Source: Glycomyces terrestris (GTDB lineage: Bacteria; Actinomycetota; Actinomycetes; Mycobacteriales; Micromonosporaceae). Taken from it: a stretch of DNA of 64,000 nucleotides. Positions 1-8,588 of the stretch are shown piece by piece. The notes beneath the pieces are model-generated. The model made no database searches and had not been told where the DNA came from. It saw nothing but the letters and a program-made list of their open reading frames with translations. Position 1 is the stretch's first letter. The number at the start of each line of letters is the position of its first letter. The stretch is taken from contig NZ_RSEB01000006.1 of assembly GCF_003933745.1 (NCBI RefSeq), forward strand, positions 62,001 through 126,000, written 5' to 3'. The position numbers and the translations under genes are program-made.

Positions 1-11
1 CGCGCTTCACC

Positions 12-37
12 GACTCCCATATGCAGATACGGGAGTC
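12..37. terminator. Hairpin upstream of the first gene
   Basis: An inverted repeat with arms GACTCCC and GGGAGTC extends inward to about 10 of 11 pairs around a GCAG loop. It could end an upstream transcript that lies off the window, or be an operator for the gene at 122. There is no clear T tract, so the role is open. Confidence 0.35.
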
Positions 38-121
38 TGTTCGTCATATTCGAACCGATCCGCGCCTGAGCGCCCGCCCACCCGCTATCCGGCACCACGC
101 CGTGCGGTCCGAGAGGAATCC

Positions 122-2125
122 ATGCTGATCCTTGCCATCGTCCTCGCCGCCGTCGGCGCCTGCTGCCTCGCCGGCGCCGCCTGCCTTCAGCACGGCGTCG
201 TCACCCAATCGACGACAGGCCCGGTGCTGCGGCTCCCCGCGATCCGGACGATCCTGCGCTCGCCCGCCTGGTACGTCGGGAACGGGCTCGTCGTGCTCGG
301 CTCCGGCCTGCACATCATCGCGCTCACTCTCGCGCCCCTTGCCGTCGTGCAGCCGGTCGGCATGATCGCGCTCGTGCTCACCGTCGTGTTCACCGGTGCC
401 GCCCTCACCCGCTCCGTCGTCGTCGCGCTGGCGCTGAGCACGGTCGGCATCGCGGGCCTGACGGTCCTCTCCGCCATCGGCAGCAGCACGCTGACGCCGT
501 CGCCGGACCTCGCCCTCGCCCACTGGGCGCTCCCGGCCGCCGCAGCGCTCGTCGCCGCGGCCTTCGTCTTCAAGGGCCGGGCGCGCTGCCTGCTCCTGGC
601 CGTCGCGGGCGCCGTCCTGTTCGGGTTCACCTCCGCGCTCGTGCGCGCCGCCGCCGTCGCCTCGTTCTCGCCCGAGCTCCTGGCCCTCGTGATCGCCGAG
701 GCCGCCGCGGCCGCGCTCGCGGGCGCGTGGCTCGTGCACCAGGCGTACGCCGCCGGATCGGCCGCCACCGTCGTGGGCGCCCTCACCGTCGTCGACCCCC
801 TCGTGGCCGTCCTCATCGGCGCCTTCGCCTACGGCGAGACCAGCATCGGGACGCTCGCCGCCATGGCCGCGCCCGCCGTCGTCGCCGTCGCCGGCCTCGT
901 GGTCCTCGCCCGCGCGCTCCCCAAGCGCGCCACCGCGCCCGCCCGCCCCCGCACCACCGAAGGCGCGCTGCGCATCGCGCTCAGCGCCGACACCTACTGG
1001 CCCGACGTCAACGGCGCCGCGAACTTCGCCCACCGCCTCGCCCTCGGCCTGGCCGAGCGCGGCCACGACGTGCACGTCATGTGCCCCTCGACCACCGGCA
1101 AGTCCTTCACCGAGGCCGTCGGCGGCGTCACCGTCCACCGCATCGCCTCGCTCCGCACCCCCTTCCACCCCGACTTCCGCTTCTGCCCGCCCTGGCGCGC
1201 GGACAAGGCCGTGCCGGAGCTCCTGGCCGAGATCGACCCCGACGTCGTCCACACCCAGGCCCACTTCATCGTCGGCCGCGCCGCCGTGCGCGCCGCCACC
1301 GCCGCGGGCATCCCGGTCGTCGCCACCAACCACTTCATGCCCGAGAACCTCCTCGGCTTCGGCCCCCTCCCGCGCTGGACGCACCGCCTCATCGCGAAGC
1401 TCGCCTGGCGGGACCTCGCCCGCGTCTACGGCCTCGCCACGGTCTGCACCACCCCCACCCCGCGCGCGGCCGAGCTCCTCGAGCGCAACGGCCTCGACCG
1501 CCCCGTCATGGCCATCTCCTGCGGCATCGACCGCGCCAAGTACGCGGGGGCGCAAGAGAAGTCGGAGCACACCACGCTCCTGTTCGTGGGCCGCCTCGAA
1601 GCGGAGAAGAACGTCCACGAGCTCATCGAGGCCGCCGCGCTCCTGCCGCAGGACGTGCGCGTCGAGGTCGCCGGCGACGGCAGCGTCCGCCCTCGCCTCG
1701 AAGCGCTCGCCGCCCAGCTCGGCATCGCCGACCGCGTCACCTTCCACGGCTTCCTCCCCGACGAGGACCTCGTGCGGGCCTACCGGCGCTGCGACGTGTT
1801 CGTCATGCCCGGCACCGCCGAACTCCAGAGCATCGCCACCATGGAGGCCATGGCCGCGGGCAAGCCCGTCGTCGCCGCCGACGCCATGGCCCTCCCGCAC
1901 CTGGTGCGCCCCGGCGAGAACGGCTGGCTCTACCAGCCCGCCGACACCGACGAGCTCGCCCTCCGCATCGGCGCGATCATCGCCGACGAGGCCGCCCGCG
2001 CCGCGATGGGCCGGACCAGCCTGGAGATGATCGCCTCCCACGACCTCGAGTCCACTCTGGTCGAATTCGAGCGCGTCTACCTCGACATCGCGGCCGTCCC
2101 CGCGCCGCTGGCCGTCCGCATCTGA
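122..2125 (+). CDS. DMT-type membrane transporter fused to GT4 glycosyltransferase
   Basis: Residues 1 to about 285 are a multi-span membrane domain of the DMT/NIPA-like kind: hydrophobic helices from the first residue, with the PLAVVQPVG motif near residue 77. Residues from about 288 form a complete GT4 glycosyltransferase with the N-terminal TYWPDVNGAA motif, a donor-site GRLEAEKN segment and an EX7E motif in AELQSIATMEAM. Such GT4 domains transfer sugars from nucleotide donors to lipids or glycans at the cytoplasmic membrane face. The two parts read in one frame with no stop or internal start needed, so I see a true fusion. The start has GAGAGGAA upstream. The acceptor and any transported substrate are unknown. 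Confidence 0.85.
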   Translation: MLILAIVLAAVGACCLAGAACLQHGVVTQSTTGPVLRLPAIRTILRSPAWYVGNGLVVLGSGLHIIALTLAPLAVVQPVGMIALVLTVVFTGAALTRSVVVALALSTVGIAGLTVLSAIGSSTLTPSPDLALAHWALPAAAALVAAAFVFKGRARCLLLAVAGAVLFGFTSALVRAAAVASFSPELLALVIAEAAAAALAGAWLVHQAYAAGSAATVVGALTVVDPLVAVLIGAFAYGETSIGTLAAMAAPAVVAVAGLVVLARALPKRATAPARPRTTEGALRIALSADTYWPDVNGAANFAHRLALGLAERGHDVHVMCPSTTGKSFTEAVGGVTVHRIASLRTPFHPDFRFCPPWRADKAVPELLAEIDPDVVHTQAHFIVGRAAVRAATAAGIPVVATNHFMPENLLGFGPLPRWTHRLIAKLAWRDLARVYGLATVCTTPTPRAAELLERNGLDRPVMAISCGIDRAKYAGAQEKSEHTTLLFVGRLEAEKNVHELIEAAALLPQDVRVEVAGDGSVRPRLEALAAQLGIADRVTFHGFLPDEDLVRAYRRCDVFVMPGTAELQSIATMEAMAAGKPVVAADAMALPHLVRPGENGWLYQPADTDELALRIGAIIADEAARAAMGRTSLEMIASHDLESTLVEFERVYLDIAAVPAPLAVRI

Positions 2126-2148
2126 CGCCGCCCCCGCAGCCCTCCCCG

Positions 2149-2178
2149 AGGCCCGCAGCCGCCCCCGGCTGCGGGCCT
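2149..2178 (+). terminator. Intrinsic terminator hairpin
   Basis: A perfect 13-bp stem (AGGCCCGCAGCCG and its complement) closes a CCCC loop 24 bp after the stop of the fusion glycosyltransferase and is followed by CCTTCC. The remaining 200 bp before cstA are noticeably less GC-rich and presumably hold its promoter, but no clear -35/-10 pair was seen. Confidence 0.65.
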
Positions 2179-2387
2179 CCTTCCATGCGCGGCGCGGGAA
2201 ATGCCGGGGACGACTGGAAATTCACCCGAAATACTGGTAAACCAAGGCAGATGCCGGAAACACCCGGCGAGACACAGGACCACATCGAAGTAGACATTCA
2301 AATATTCAGCTACCTCTCGGTCACGCGGCGGCCCGCCGCGCGACGCCCCAACCCCCGGTCCCAGCGGCCGACGACCCGGAGGACGAC

Positions 2388-4538
2388 ATGACCATTCCCG
2401 GAAGCACCCGCCCAAGGCCCGGTTGGAGATCCGTGCTCACATGGACGGCGGTCTCGATCGCCGGCGCCGCCGCCTGGGGCATGATCGCCCTGGTCCGCGG
2501 TGAGGAGATCTCCGCCTTCTGGCTCGTGGTCGCGGCCCTCGGCTCCTACGCCATCGGGTACCGCTTCTACGCGCTCTTCATCGCCCGCAAGGTCCTCCAG
2601 GTCGACGACACCCGCGCCACCCCCGCCGAGCGCCTCGACGACGCGGTCGACTACCAGCCCACCGACCGCCGCGTCCTCCTCGGCCACCACTTCGCCGCCA
2701 TCGCCGGCGCCGGGCCCCTCGTCGGCCCCGTCCTCGCCGCCCAGATGGGCTACCTGCCCGGCACCATGTGGATCATCATCGGCGCGATCTTCGCCGGCGC
2801 CGTCCAGGACATGGTCGTCCTCTTCATCTCCATGCGCCGCAACGGCAAGAGCCTCGGCCAGATGGCGCGCGACGAGATCGGCCCGTTCGGCGGCGCCGCC
2901 GCCCTCATCGGCGTCTTCTCGATCATGATCATCATCCTCGCGGTGCTCGCCCTCGTCGTCGTGAACGCGCTGGCCCAGTCCCCGTGGGGCACCTTCTCGA
3001 TCGCGATGACGATCCCCATCGCCCTGCTCATGGGCTTCTACCTGCGCACGATCAGACCCGGCCGGGTCCTGGAGACGAGCCTCATCGGCGTGGTCCTGCT
3101 CGTCCTCGCCATCGTCGCGGGCGGCTGGGTCCAGTCCTCGTCCTGGGCCGACGCCTTCACCCTCACCCCGCAGACCCTCGTCTTCTGCCTGGTGGCCTAC
3201 GGCTTCGTGGCCGCGGTGCTGCCGGTGTGGATGCTCCTCGCGCCGCGCGACTACCTGTCGACGTTCATGAAGATCGGCACGATCGCGCTCCTGGCCGTCG
3301 GCGTCCTCATCGTCTCCCCGACCCTCCAGACCGACGCCGTCTCCGAGTTCGCCCTGAGCGGCCTCGGCCCGGTCTTCTCCGGCGAGCTGTTCCCGTTCGT
3401 GTTCATCACGATCGCGTGCGGCGCGCTCTCGGGCTTCCACGCCCTTATCGCCTCCGGCACCACGCCGAAGATGATCCAGAAGGAGTCGCAGGTCCGCATG
3501 ATCGGCTACGGCGCCATGCTCATGGAGTCGTTCGTCGCCGTCATGGCCCTCATCGCCGCCTGCATCCTCGACCCGGGCCTCTACTTCGCGATGAACGCCC
3601 CCGCCGGCGTCCTCGGCACCACGGTGGAGTCCGCCTCGCAGGCCGTCGCCAACCTCGGCTTCACCATCACTCCGCAGGACCTCCAGGCCGCGGCCGACGC
3701 GGTCGGCGAGGAGACCCTGGTCGCCCGCACCGGCGGCGCCCCGACCCTGGCCGTGGGCATGTCCGAGATCCTCTCCTCCGTCTTCGGCGGCGAGGGGCTC
3801 AAGGCGTTCTGGTACCACTTCGCGATCATGTTCGAGGCTCTGTTCATCCTCACCACGGTGGACGCCGGGACCCGCGTGGGCCGCTTCATGCTCCAGGACA
3901 CCCTCGGGAACGTCTGGAAGCCGCTCGGCCGCGTCGGCTGGAAGCCCGGCCTGTGGCTCACCAGCGCGCTCGTGGTCCTCGCCTGGGGCTACTTCCTCTA
4001 CGCCGGCGTCAACGACCCGCTCGGCGGCATCAACCAGCTGTTCCCGCTGTTCGGCATCGCGAACCAGCTGCTCGCCGCCATCGCGCTCACCGTCGCCACC
4101 ACGGTCCTGGTCAAGAGCGGCCGCCTGAAGTGGGCCTGGGTCACCGCCGTCCCGCTCGCCTGGGTGGCGGTGGTGACGCTGACGGCGAGCTGGCAGAAGG
4201 TCTTCTCCAGCGATCCGCGCATCGGGTTCTTCGCGCAGCGCGAGCGCTACGCCGACGCCCTCGCCCAGGGCGAGGTCCTGGCCCCCGCGAAGGACCTCGA
4301 CCAGATGCGCACCGTCGTCACGAACTCCACTGTGGACGGCGTGTTGGCGGCGTTCTTCGCGCTGCTGGTCGTCATCATCATCCTGAACGCGGCCCTGGTG
4401 TGCTGGCGCGCGGTCCGCTCTCCCGAACCCCTCCCGTCGAGCGAGGCCCCGTACGTGGAGTCGCGCCTGCTGGTCACCGCCGGCGCCCGCGCCTCCACTG
4501 AGGACGACGGTGAGGACGGCGCGGAGGCGCGGCCGTGA
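2388..4538 (+). CDS. cstA: Carbon starvation protein CstA family transporter
   Basis: A 716-residue inner-membrane protein with many hydrophobic helices. The conserved CstA N-terminal block is present: the GYRFYALFIARKVL segment, then LLGHHFAAIAGAGPLVGP and a SGFHALIASGTTPKM segment. E. coli relatives (CstA, BtsT) carry pyruvate and have been linked to peptide use. GGAGG lies 9 bases before the ATG. The next gene, a YbdD-type small protein, overlaps by 4 bases, the usual pairing for this family. The exact substrate here cannot be told from sequence. Confidence 0.93.
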   Translation: MTIPGSTRPRPGWRSVLTWTAVSIAGAAAWGMIALVRGEEISAFWLVVAALGSYAIGYRFYALFIARKVLQVDDTRATPAERLDDAVDYQPTDRRVLLGHHFAAIAGAGPLVGPVLAAQMGYLPGTMWIIIGAIFAGAVQDMVVLFISMRRNGKSLGQMARDEIGPFGGAAALIGVFSIMIIILAVLALVVVNALAQSPWGTFSIAMTIPIALLMGFYLRTIRPGRVLETSLIGVVLLVLAIVAGGWVQSSSWADAFTLTPQTLVFCLVAYGFVAAVLPVWMLLAPRDYLSTFMKIGTIALLAVGVLIVSPTLQTDAVSEFALSGLGPVFSGELFPFVFITIACGALSGFHALIASGTTPKMIQKESQVRMIGYGAMLMESFVAVMALIAACILDPGLYFAMNAPAGVLGTTVESASQAVANLGFTITPQDLQAAADAVGEETLVARTGGAPTLAVGMSEILSSVFGGEGLKAFWYHFAIMFEALFILTTVDAGTRVGRFMLQDTLGNVWKPLGRVGWKPGLWLTSALVVLAWGYFLYAGVNDPLGGINQLFPLFGIANQLLAAIALTVATTVLVKSGRLKWAWVTAVPLAWVAVVTLTASWQKVFSSDPRIGFFAQRERYADALAQGEVLAPAKDLDQMRTVVTNSTVDGVLAAFFALLVVIIILNAALVCWRAVRSPEPLPSSEAPYVESRLLVTAGARASTEDDGEDGAEARP

Positions 4539-4723
4539 GCCCGCGCCGCCTGCTCGGCCTCGTCCGGTGGTACCTGCGGGAGCTCACCGGCGAGTCCGCC
4601 TACGACCGGTACCTGGAACGCCACCGCCTCGCCCATCCGGGCGCGCCGGCGCTGCCGCGGCGCGAGTTCGAGCGGATGCGCACCGACCGCGCCGACGCGC
4701 ATCCGCGGACCCGCTGCTGCTGA
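4535..4723 (+). CDS. YbdD/YjiX family small protein
   Basis: A 62-residue protein whose GESAYDRYLERH core is the signature of the YbdD/YjiX (DUF466) family, which is nearly always encoded right after cstA-type transporters. The GTG start overlaps the cstA stop (GTGA), implying translational coupling. In E. coli the partner YjiX is needed for pyruvate uptake by BtsT; the same helper role is inferred here. The tail is Cys-Cys, which is unusual but unexplained. Confidence 0.88.
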   Translation: MSPRRLLGLVRWYLRELTGESAYDRYLERHRLAHPGAPALPRREFERMRTDRADAHPRTRCC

Positions 4724-4726
4724 ACG

Positions 4727-4764
4727 GGATCGCGGCTCCGGGCCCGGGCCGGGAGCCGCGATCC
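4727..4764. terminator. Bidirectional terminator between convergent genes
   Basis: A perfect 13-bp stem (GGATCGCGGCTCC and complement) with a 12-base loop fills the gap between the convergent ybdD-like gene and the iron-binding lipoprotein gene. It could end transcripts from both sides. Confidence 0.65.
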
Positions 4765-4765
4765 G

Positions 4766-5707
4766 CTACGCGCCCAGGTACGTCTGGAGGTCGTCGAGGA
4801 TGAGGCCGGCGGCGGTGACGCCGATGCCGGTCATCCAGACCTCGTCGTCGACGGCGTACGCCTCGCCGGCCCGCACGGCCGCGATCGACTGCCACAGCTC
4901 GCCGCCGGTGTACTCGGCGAGCTTGGCCGCGCCGTCGTCGCCGTACGCGCAGTAGAAGATCACGTCGCCGCCGAGGGTGTCGACCTCCTCGGCCGAGACC
5001 TCGCCGAAGCGGCGGTCCTCGGCCCCTTCGAGCAGCTGGAGCTCGGGCCGGGCGAGCCCGGTGTCGCCGAGGACGATGCCGGAGAAGGAGTCCGGCCCGT
5101 AGAAGCGGATCTGGTCGGGCATGAATCGGACGAGGCTCACCTCGGTGCCGATCGCCTCGCCCAGGGACGCGCCGAAGTCGGCCGCGCGGGCCTCGTAGTC
5201 GGCGAGGAGCTGCGCGGCCTCGTCGGCCTTGCCGAGCGCGTCGCCGTCGAGGAGGAAGTTCTCCTTCCACGTGAGGCCCACCTGCTCGGTGAACACGGTC
5301 GGCGCGATCGCGTCGAGCTCGTCGTAGAACGCCTCCTGGCGGAACTTCGAGCCGAGGATCAGGTCCGGCTCGAGGTTCTCGATCGCCTCCAGGTCGGGCT
5401 CGGCGGTGGTGCCGACGACCGTGACCCCGGAGAGGTCGCCGAGGTAGGACGGCAGCTCGGCCTCGCTCGCGCGGGCGGCGCCGACCGGGGTGACGCCGAG
5501 CGAGAGCGCGGTGTCGATCTTGTCGGTGTCGAGGACGACGACGCGCTGCGGGTCCACCGGGATCTCGCTGGTGCCCATCGCGTGCTCGATGGTGCGCGTC
5601 TCGCCTTCGGCGTCGTTGCGCTCAGTGGCCGGGTCGGACGTCCCGCACGCGGCCAGCGCGAGCCCGCAGGCCGATACGAGCCCGGAGGCCAGCAGTCTTC
5701 TTCTCAT
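4766..5707 (-). CDS. Iron-siderophore ABC transporter substrate-binding lipoprotein
   Basis: This 313-residue protein has a lipoprotein signal ending in LAACG, so it should be anchored outside the membrane. It shows the FecB/FepB-type fold: a PQRVVVLDTDKIDTALSLGV segment and repeated 'DLEAIENLEPDLIL' type motif of ferric-siderophore binding proteins. Its start lies inside the 3' end of the upstream permease gene (86-bp overlap), so the two are co-translated. The ligand is not predictable. No ATPase gene follows, so an ATPase elsewhere must power the system. Confidence 0.88.
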   Translation of the reverse strand: MRRRLLASGLVSACGLALAACGTSDPATERNDAEGETRTIEHAMGTSEIPVDPQRVVVLDTDKIDTALSLGVTPVGAARASEAELPSYLGDLSGVTVVGTTAEPDLEAIENLEPDLILGSKFRQEAFYDELDAIAPTVFTEQVGLTWKENFLLDGDALGKADEAAQLLADYEARAADFGASLGEAIGTEVSLVRFMPDQIRFYGPDSFSGIVLGDTGLARPELQLLEGAEDRRFGEVSAEEVDTLGGDVIFYCAYGDDGAAKLAEYTGGELWQSIAAVRAGEAYAVDDEVWMTGIGVTAAGLILDDLQTYLGA

Positions 5708-6731
5708 TTCGGGTTCCCTTCGTCAGCAGGAGGTACAGCAGGTAGACGCCGCCGAGCGCGGCGGTGAGGACGCCGGCGGGCATCTGGTAGTCGCCGAACG
5801 CGGTGCGGCCCAGCCAGTCCGCGAGGACCAGGAGCACGGCCCCGGTGAGCGCGGAGGCGAGGAGCGGCGGGCGCGGGGTGCGGGCGAGGCGGCGCGCGAT
5901 CTGGGGAGCGGCCAGGGCCACGAACTCGACCGCGCCGACCTGCGCGACGGCCGCGGAGGCGAGGGCGACGCCGAGGACGGCGAGGCCGATGCGCTGCCCG
6001 GTGACGCGCACGCCGATGCCGGTGGCGGTGGGGTCGTCGAGGTCGGTGGTGTCGAGGGCGCGCTGCGCCCACAGCAGGAACGGGAGCGCGAGCGCGAGGG
6101 AGCCGCCGAGGAACGCGGCCTCGGTCCAGCCGCGGCCGCCGAGGGTGCCGATGAGCCAGATCTGCGCCCGCTGGGCGTCGATCGCGTCGGCCGACAGCAG
6201 CAGGAGCTGGATGCCGGACTTGAGGAGCACGGCGACGGCGACGCCCGCGAGCACGAACCGGGGCGCGGAGAGGGAGCCGCGGGCGGCGACGAGGAGCACG
6301 AGCGCGGCGGCGGCGAGCCCTCCGGCGAGCGCGAGCGGCGCGAGGAGCGCGTAGCCGAGGACGACGGCGGCGGTCGCGGCGAGGCCGGCTCCGGCGGTGA
6401 CGCCGACGATGTCGGGGCTGGCGAGCGGGTTGCGGGCGACGGACTGGATGAGCGCGCCGCCGAGCGCGAGCGCGGCCCCGGCGGCGACGGCGAGCACGGT
6501 GCGGGGGAGTCGCAGCACCTCGACGGTGCGGTCGTAGCCGGTGGTGCCAGTGAGGGTGGCGGTCATGTCGGCGAACGTGATGTACGTGTCGCCCAGGCAG
6601 AGCGCGGCGGTGACGGCCCCGGCGAGGAGGACGAGGAGGAGGGCGCAGGCGGCGGCGCTGCGCCGGTGCAGGGTCACGGAGTAGCGTCCGGCGCGGATCG
6701 CGGTGCGGCCCTGGAGCTTGAGGGAGGTCAT
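5622..6731 (-). CDS. FecCD-family iron ABC permease
   Basis: A 369-residue permease with about nine to ten hydrophobic spans. The FecCD markers LRLPRTVLAVAAGAALALGG, IQSVARNPLASPDIVG and a C-terminal FGDYQMPAGVLTAALGG are visible. I chose the ATG at 6731 because it overlaps the previous stop by four bases; longer upstream extension is arginine-rich shadow sequence. The C-terminus runs 86 bp into the binding-protein gene and ends with an Arg-rich tail. It should pair with the neighbouring permease as a heterodimeric channel. Confidence 0.88.
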   Translation of the reverse strand: MTSLKLQGRTAIRAGRYSVTLHRRSAAACALLLVLLAGAVTAALCLGDTYITFADMTATLTGTTGYDRTVEVLRLPRTVLAVAAGAALALGGALIQSVARNPLASPDIVGVTAGAGLAATAAVVLGYALLAPLALAGGLAAAALVLLVAARGSLSAPRFVLAGVAVAVLLKSGIQLLLLSADAIDAQRAQIWLIGTLGGRGWTEAAFLGGSLALALPFLLWAQRALDTTDLDDPTATGIGVRVTGQRIGLAVLGVALASAAVAQVGAVEFVALAAPQIARRLARTPRPPLLASALTGAVLLVLADWLGRTAFGDYQMPAGVLTAALGGVYLLYLLLTKGTRNEKKTAGLRARIGLRARAGRVRDVRPGH

Positions 6732-7741
6732 GCGGTCACCGTCCGGGCGCGGCGCACGAGCGCGATGAGGATGGGGGCGCCGATGACGGCGCAGATGATG
6801 CCGGCGGGGGCTTCGCCGGGGACGATGACGCGGCCGATCACGTCGGCGGCGAGGAGCATCGCGGGCCCGAGGAGGAGGCTCATGGCGAGCTGGGTGCGGT
6901 GCCCGGCGCCGACGGCCCACCGGGCGAGGTGCGGGATCGCGAGGCCGATGAACCCGACGGGGCCGGCGGCGGCGACGGCCGCGCCGGTGAGGAGCGCGAC
7001 CGTGACCGCGGCGGCGGCGCGGGTGAGCCCGACCCGGTGCCCGAGCCCGGCCGCGGCCGCTTCGCCCAGTTGGAGCCCGTCGAGTCCGCGGGCGGCGAGG
7101 AAGGCGAGGGCGAGGCCGGCGAGGAGGAAGGGCGCCATGCCGGCCGCGATGTCGGCGCCGCGTCCGGCGAGGGAGCCCACGGCCCAGAACCGGTACTGGT
7201 CGAAGGACTGCACGTCGGTGGCGAGGACGGCGTAGACGACGGCCGACAGGCTCGCGTCGATGGCCGCGCCGCAGAGCGCGTACGTGGCGGGCCCGCCGCC
7301 GGTGGTGCGCGCGGCGACGGTCGAGACGGCGTAGCCGAGGACGCCGGCCGCGAGCGCTCCCGCGATGCCGAGCCACACGTACTCGCCGATGCCGGTGAGC
7401 CCGAGGACGTTGAGGCCGATGACGACGCCGAGCCCGGCCCCGGAGGCGACGCCGAAGATGCGCGGGTCGGCGAGCGGGTTCCGCGTGAGGGTCTGCATGA
7501 GCACGCCCGCGACCGCGAGCCCGGCCCCGGCGAGGAGGCCGACGACGGTGCGGGGGAGGCGCTGCTCCCACACGACCGCGGCGGCGATCGGGTCGGTGCG
7601 GGTGAGGCCGCCCCACAGCTCGGCGAGGCTCAGGTCCCGCGCCCCGAACGCGAGCGACGCGACCACGACGACCCCGAGCGCGACCGCGGCGATCCCGCAG
7701 GCAGCCCGGCGCCCGCGGGCGGTGGCGGCGGGTCTGGGCAT
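6728..7741 (-). CDS. FecCD-family iron ABC permease (first gene of operon)
   Basis: A 337-residue permease with the same architecture as its neighbour: EQRLPRTVVGLLAGAGLAVAG, MQTLTRNPLADPRIFG and a GPVGFIGLAIPHLAR segment. The start is uncertain. The ATG at 7741 gives a family-like N-terminus; a GTG at 7759 lies closer to the iron box and would add six residues. Neither has a good ribosome site, so a short-leader transcript is possible. Control by an IdeR/DtxR-type repressor is expected from the box at 7769. Confidence 0.85.
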   Translation of the reverse strand: MPRPAATARGRRAACGIAAVALGVVVVASLAFGARDLSLAELWGGLTRTDPIAAAVVWEQRLPRTVVGLLAGAGLAVAGVLMQTLTRNPLADPRIFGVASGAGLGVVIGLNVLGLTGIGEYVWLGIAGALAAGVLGYAVSTVAARTTGGGPATYALCGAAIDASLSAVVYAVLATDVQSFDQYRFWAVGSLAGRGADIAAGMAPFLLAGLALAFLAARGLDGLQLGEAAAAGLGHRVGLTRAAAAVTVALLTGAAVAAAGPVGFIGLAIPHLARWAVGAGHRTQLAMSLLLGPAMLLAADVIGRVIVPGEAPAGIICAVIGAPILIALVRRARTVTA

Positions 7742-7768
7742 CCGGGCGGCGATGAGCACTTCCAGATG

Positions 7769-7787
7769 ATAGGCGAGCCTAACCTTA
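7769..7787 (-). promoter_or_regulatory. IdeR/DtxR-type iron box
   Basis: On the minus strand this reads TAAGGTTAGGCTCGCCTAT, which matches the IdeR/DtxR consensus TTAGGTTAGSCTAACCTAA at 15 of 19 positions. It lies 28 bases before the permease ATG. This is the expected place for Fe(II)-dependent repression of a siderophore importer. Confidence 0.75.
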
Positions 7788-8588
7788 GTGTGAAGGACCT
7801 GCGTGCGGGTGTGATCCCGGTCGGCGCGAGGGCCGCGAGGCCGCGAGTGCGCGGGGGCGCGAGTGCGCGGGGGAGCGGGGGCCGGTCCACGCCGGGCCAG
7901 GAGGGCAGAGCGGGTCGCGGTGTTCGCAATCGCCTTGACGGCTTCGCCCGCCTGAGCCGAGCTGGGCCCGGGGCGGGAGAGAAGACCGCGGCGTGTGCGG
8001 TCGGCCTGCCCGCCCGTCCGGGCCGGGCCGAGACGGGAGCGATCGCCGCGCCCGGCCCTCGCTGTCGCAACGCCCGAGCCCGGCGTCGGTGTTGCCGGAC
8101 ACCGCAGCGCCACCGCAGTCCCCTCGGTCGGTGCCCGCCTCCCGCTCCGCCGACCGCTATCTGGGTCGGCATCCCGCGCTGGCGGGTGCGGAACCGAAGT
8201 CCCCTCTTCCGCTCCGCCCGCCTTCGATCCGCCGGTGCCGCCGCTCCGTGCGCTCGGCGCGGGTCATTCGCGGGTGCGCGACCTCAGCGGCGATCGTCGG
8301 GCGTGGGACTCCACGCCGCCCACTGGCCGCCGCGCCTTCCGCCCGGGCGGCCTGTGCCGCTCGCTGGCCGCCACCATCCCGGCCGACGCACAGGCGTTCC
8401 ACCGGCCGCCGTCTCGCGGCCGCCGCGCCTTCCGCCGGGGCGGCCGCGTCCCTCGCCGACCGCCGCGCTGCCGGGGCCGCTCGTTGTGGACCGCAGCGGT
8501 TCTGGAGTGAAGGGCGGGATTCCGGCCGGGGTCGGAAACCGGTACCCTGGTCATCCGGGTCCCCTCCCCACCAGCCTTCCGGAGTCCC
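7788..8588. other. Long intergenic region, no gene recognised
   Basis: About 800 bp between the divergent iron operon and the SARP gene. It is extremely GC-rich and keeps long open frames by composition only; none has a recognisable motif or ribosome site. A 23-bp segment CCGCGCCTTCCGCCCGGGCG recurs with small changes at about 8331 and 8421. This resembles the diverged tandem copies found elsewhere in the window. The SARP promoter should lie near its 3' end. Confidence 0.5.

Noticed and set aside
44-2041. Very long open frame antisense to the transporter/glycosyltransferase fusion
   Set aside because: Gly/Ala/Arg-rich composition with no motifs. Such frames appear opposite nearly every gene here because high GC removes stop codons.
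7742-8113. A 124-residue N-terminal extension of the first iron permease
   Set aside because: Arg/Pro-rich, no ribosome site, and it would run through the IdeR-type box. FecCD proteins begin near the chosen start.
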